This document shows positions 6,573-7,007 of a stretch of 7,007 nucleotides of DNA, in pieces. The number at the start of each line of letters is the position of its first letter. The first letter of the stretch is position 1. The position numbers were made by a program, and so were the translations under genes. This stretch comes from Deltaproteobacteria bacterium. GTDB lineage: Bacteria; Myxococcota_A; Polyangia; Haliangiales; Haliangiaceae. The notes beneath the pieces were generated by a model, which was not told the DNA's origin, did no database searches, and saw only the letters and a program-made list of their open reading frames with translations. The stretch lies in assembly GCA_013813945.1 (NCBI GenBank), contig JACCQV010000427.1, positions 1 through 7,007 on the forward strand. The letters are read 5' to 3'.

Positions 6573-6724
6573 AGACCCTGTTCCTCGCCGTCGTGATCGT
6601 CCTGCTGGTAGCGATCTTCGCACTCCGCAACCGGCGCGATCCTCGCTCGATGCGGTGGCGGTCTCGCCTCGTCAAGCTCCTCGCGGTCGTGTGGCTCGGC
6701 GTGCTGGCCTACAGCCTCGTTTGA
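6569..6724 (+). CDS. Small two-helix membrane protein, 51 aa
   Basis: The ATG at 6569 overlaps the TGA of the TPR lipoprotein (ATGA), so translation is probably coupled and the two share a transcript. Residues about 3-18 (TLFLAVVIVLLVAIFA) form a clear membrane helix. Residues 19-34 are a basic loop rich in Arg and Lys (LRNRRDPRSMRWRSR). Residues about 35-50 (LVKLLAVVWLGVLAYSL) form a second helix. By the positive-inside rule the basic loop faces the cytoplasm and both ends face the periplasm. It has no cysteine and no catalytic residue pattern. It could anchor or assist the upstream lipoprotein, or be an unrelated small membrane protein. No family is recognised, but the coupling and the clean hairpin argue that it is real. 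Confidence 0.7.
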   Translation: MKTLFLAVVIVLLVAIFALRNRRDPRSMRWRSRLVKLLAVVWLGVLAYSLV

Positions 6725-6738
6725 GCCACCAGCTCACG

Positions 6739-6744
6739 TATACT
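6739..6744 (+). promoter_or_regulatory. Putative -10 hexamer (TATACT)
   Basis: TATACT matches the TATAAT consensus at five of six positions and is the most AT-rich spot in its vicinity. It ends 7 bases before the GTG at 6752, which would put the transcript's first base at or beside the start codon. TTGAGC at 6721-6726 is only 12 bases upstream, too close for a standard -35. Confidence 0.45.
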
Positions 6745-6751
6745 GCGCGGG

Positions 6752-7007
6752 GTGACGTTCTTCCGTCGCATGTTCTCGGCGGATTACCGCGCGGCGGTCG
6801 CCGCCGAGGCTGCGGGCAATGTTGATCTGGCCGCAGAGCGCTACGCGTTGGCGGGCGAGCACGATGGAGCCGTCCGCATGCACCTCGCGCGCGCCGCACG
6901 CGCGGGCAGCCGGCTCGCCGAGATCGGTGCGCTGCGCGATGCGATGCGCTGGGCCGGCGAGAACTCCGGGCTGCGGCGGCAGGCGGCGGCGGCGCTCGGG
7001 CGAGCGC
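6752..7007 (+). CDS. Helical-repeat (TPR-like) protein, 5' part only
   Basis: The frame opens with a GTG at 6752 and stays open to the window edge (85 codons), so the 3' end is missing. It begins MTFFRRMFSADYRAAVAAEAAG and continues as paired short helices, e.g. NVDLAAERYALAGEHDGAVRMHLARAARAG, which look like TPR or TPR-like repeats (Ala, Gly and Tyr at helix-packing positions). There is no signal peptide; the short start with FFRR is amphipathic at most, so the protein is probably cytoplasmic. An in-frame ATG at 6770 is an alternative start, but the TATACT hexamer favours the GTG. It is separated from the 51-aa gene by 27 bp and may be transcribed separately. Function is not assignable from this fragment. 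Confidence 0.65.
   Translation, partial: MTFFRRMFSADYRAAVAAEAAGNVDLAAERYALAGEHDGAVRMHLARAARAGSRLAEIGALRDAMRWAGENSGLRRQAAAALGRA

Overview
The window is very GC-rich and compactly coded. It carries several exported proteins of kinds typical of myxobacteria: a PD40 propeller protein with a CxxCH motif, Cys-patterned small lipoproteins, an outer-membrane barrel and TPR lipoproteins. The best guess is a chromosomal segment of a Myxococcota (former Deltaproteobacteria) genome, perhaps Kofleriaceae/Haliangium-like. This is inferred from composition and protein style, since no marker gene is present. I see no mobile element, RNA gene, CRISPR array or phage gene, and no gene-free stretch longer than about 100 bases.

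Layout: (1) 1-1695 (+), the 3' part of a large secreted Ig-like/CxxCH/PD40-propeller protein. (2) 1700-2020 (-), a 106-aa Cys-rich lipoprotein, convergent with (1), with only 4 bases between the stop codons. (3) 2072-3202 (+), a predicted outer-membrane beta-barrel, divergent from (2) across 51 bp. (4) 3211-4218 (-), a secreted coiled-coil protein, convergent with (3) at 8 bp. (5) 4316-4702 (-), a 128-aa cytoplasmic protein of unknown function, upstream of (4) on the same strand. (6) 4755-6572 (+), a lipoprotein that appears to join an inactive metzincin-like domain to TPR repeats, divergent from (5) across 52 bp. (7) 6569-6724 (+), a 51-aa two-helix membrane protein that overlaps (6) by ATGA. 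(8) 6752-window end (+), the start of a helical-repeat (TPR-like) protein.

Six of the eight genes encode exported or membrane proteins, so this is an envelope-biogenesis or surface neighbourhood. It does not look like a single operon, because the strands alternate. No classic defence, secretion or biosynthetic system is recognisable. The most interesting signals are the apparently dead protease motif in gene 6, the twin CX3C Cys pattern in gene 2, and a recurring TANNNT-like hexamer about 12-14 nt before start codons that lack a Shine-Dalgarno, which suggests leaderless transcripts.
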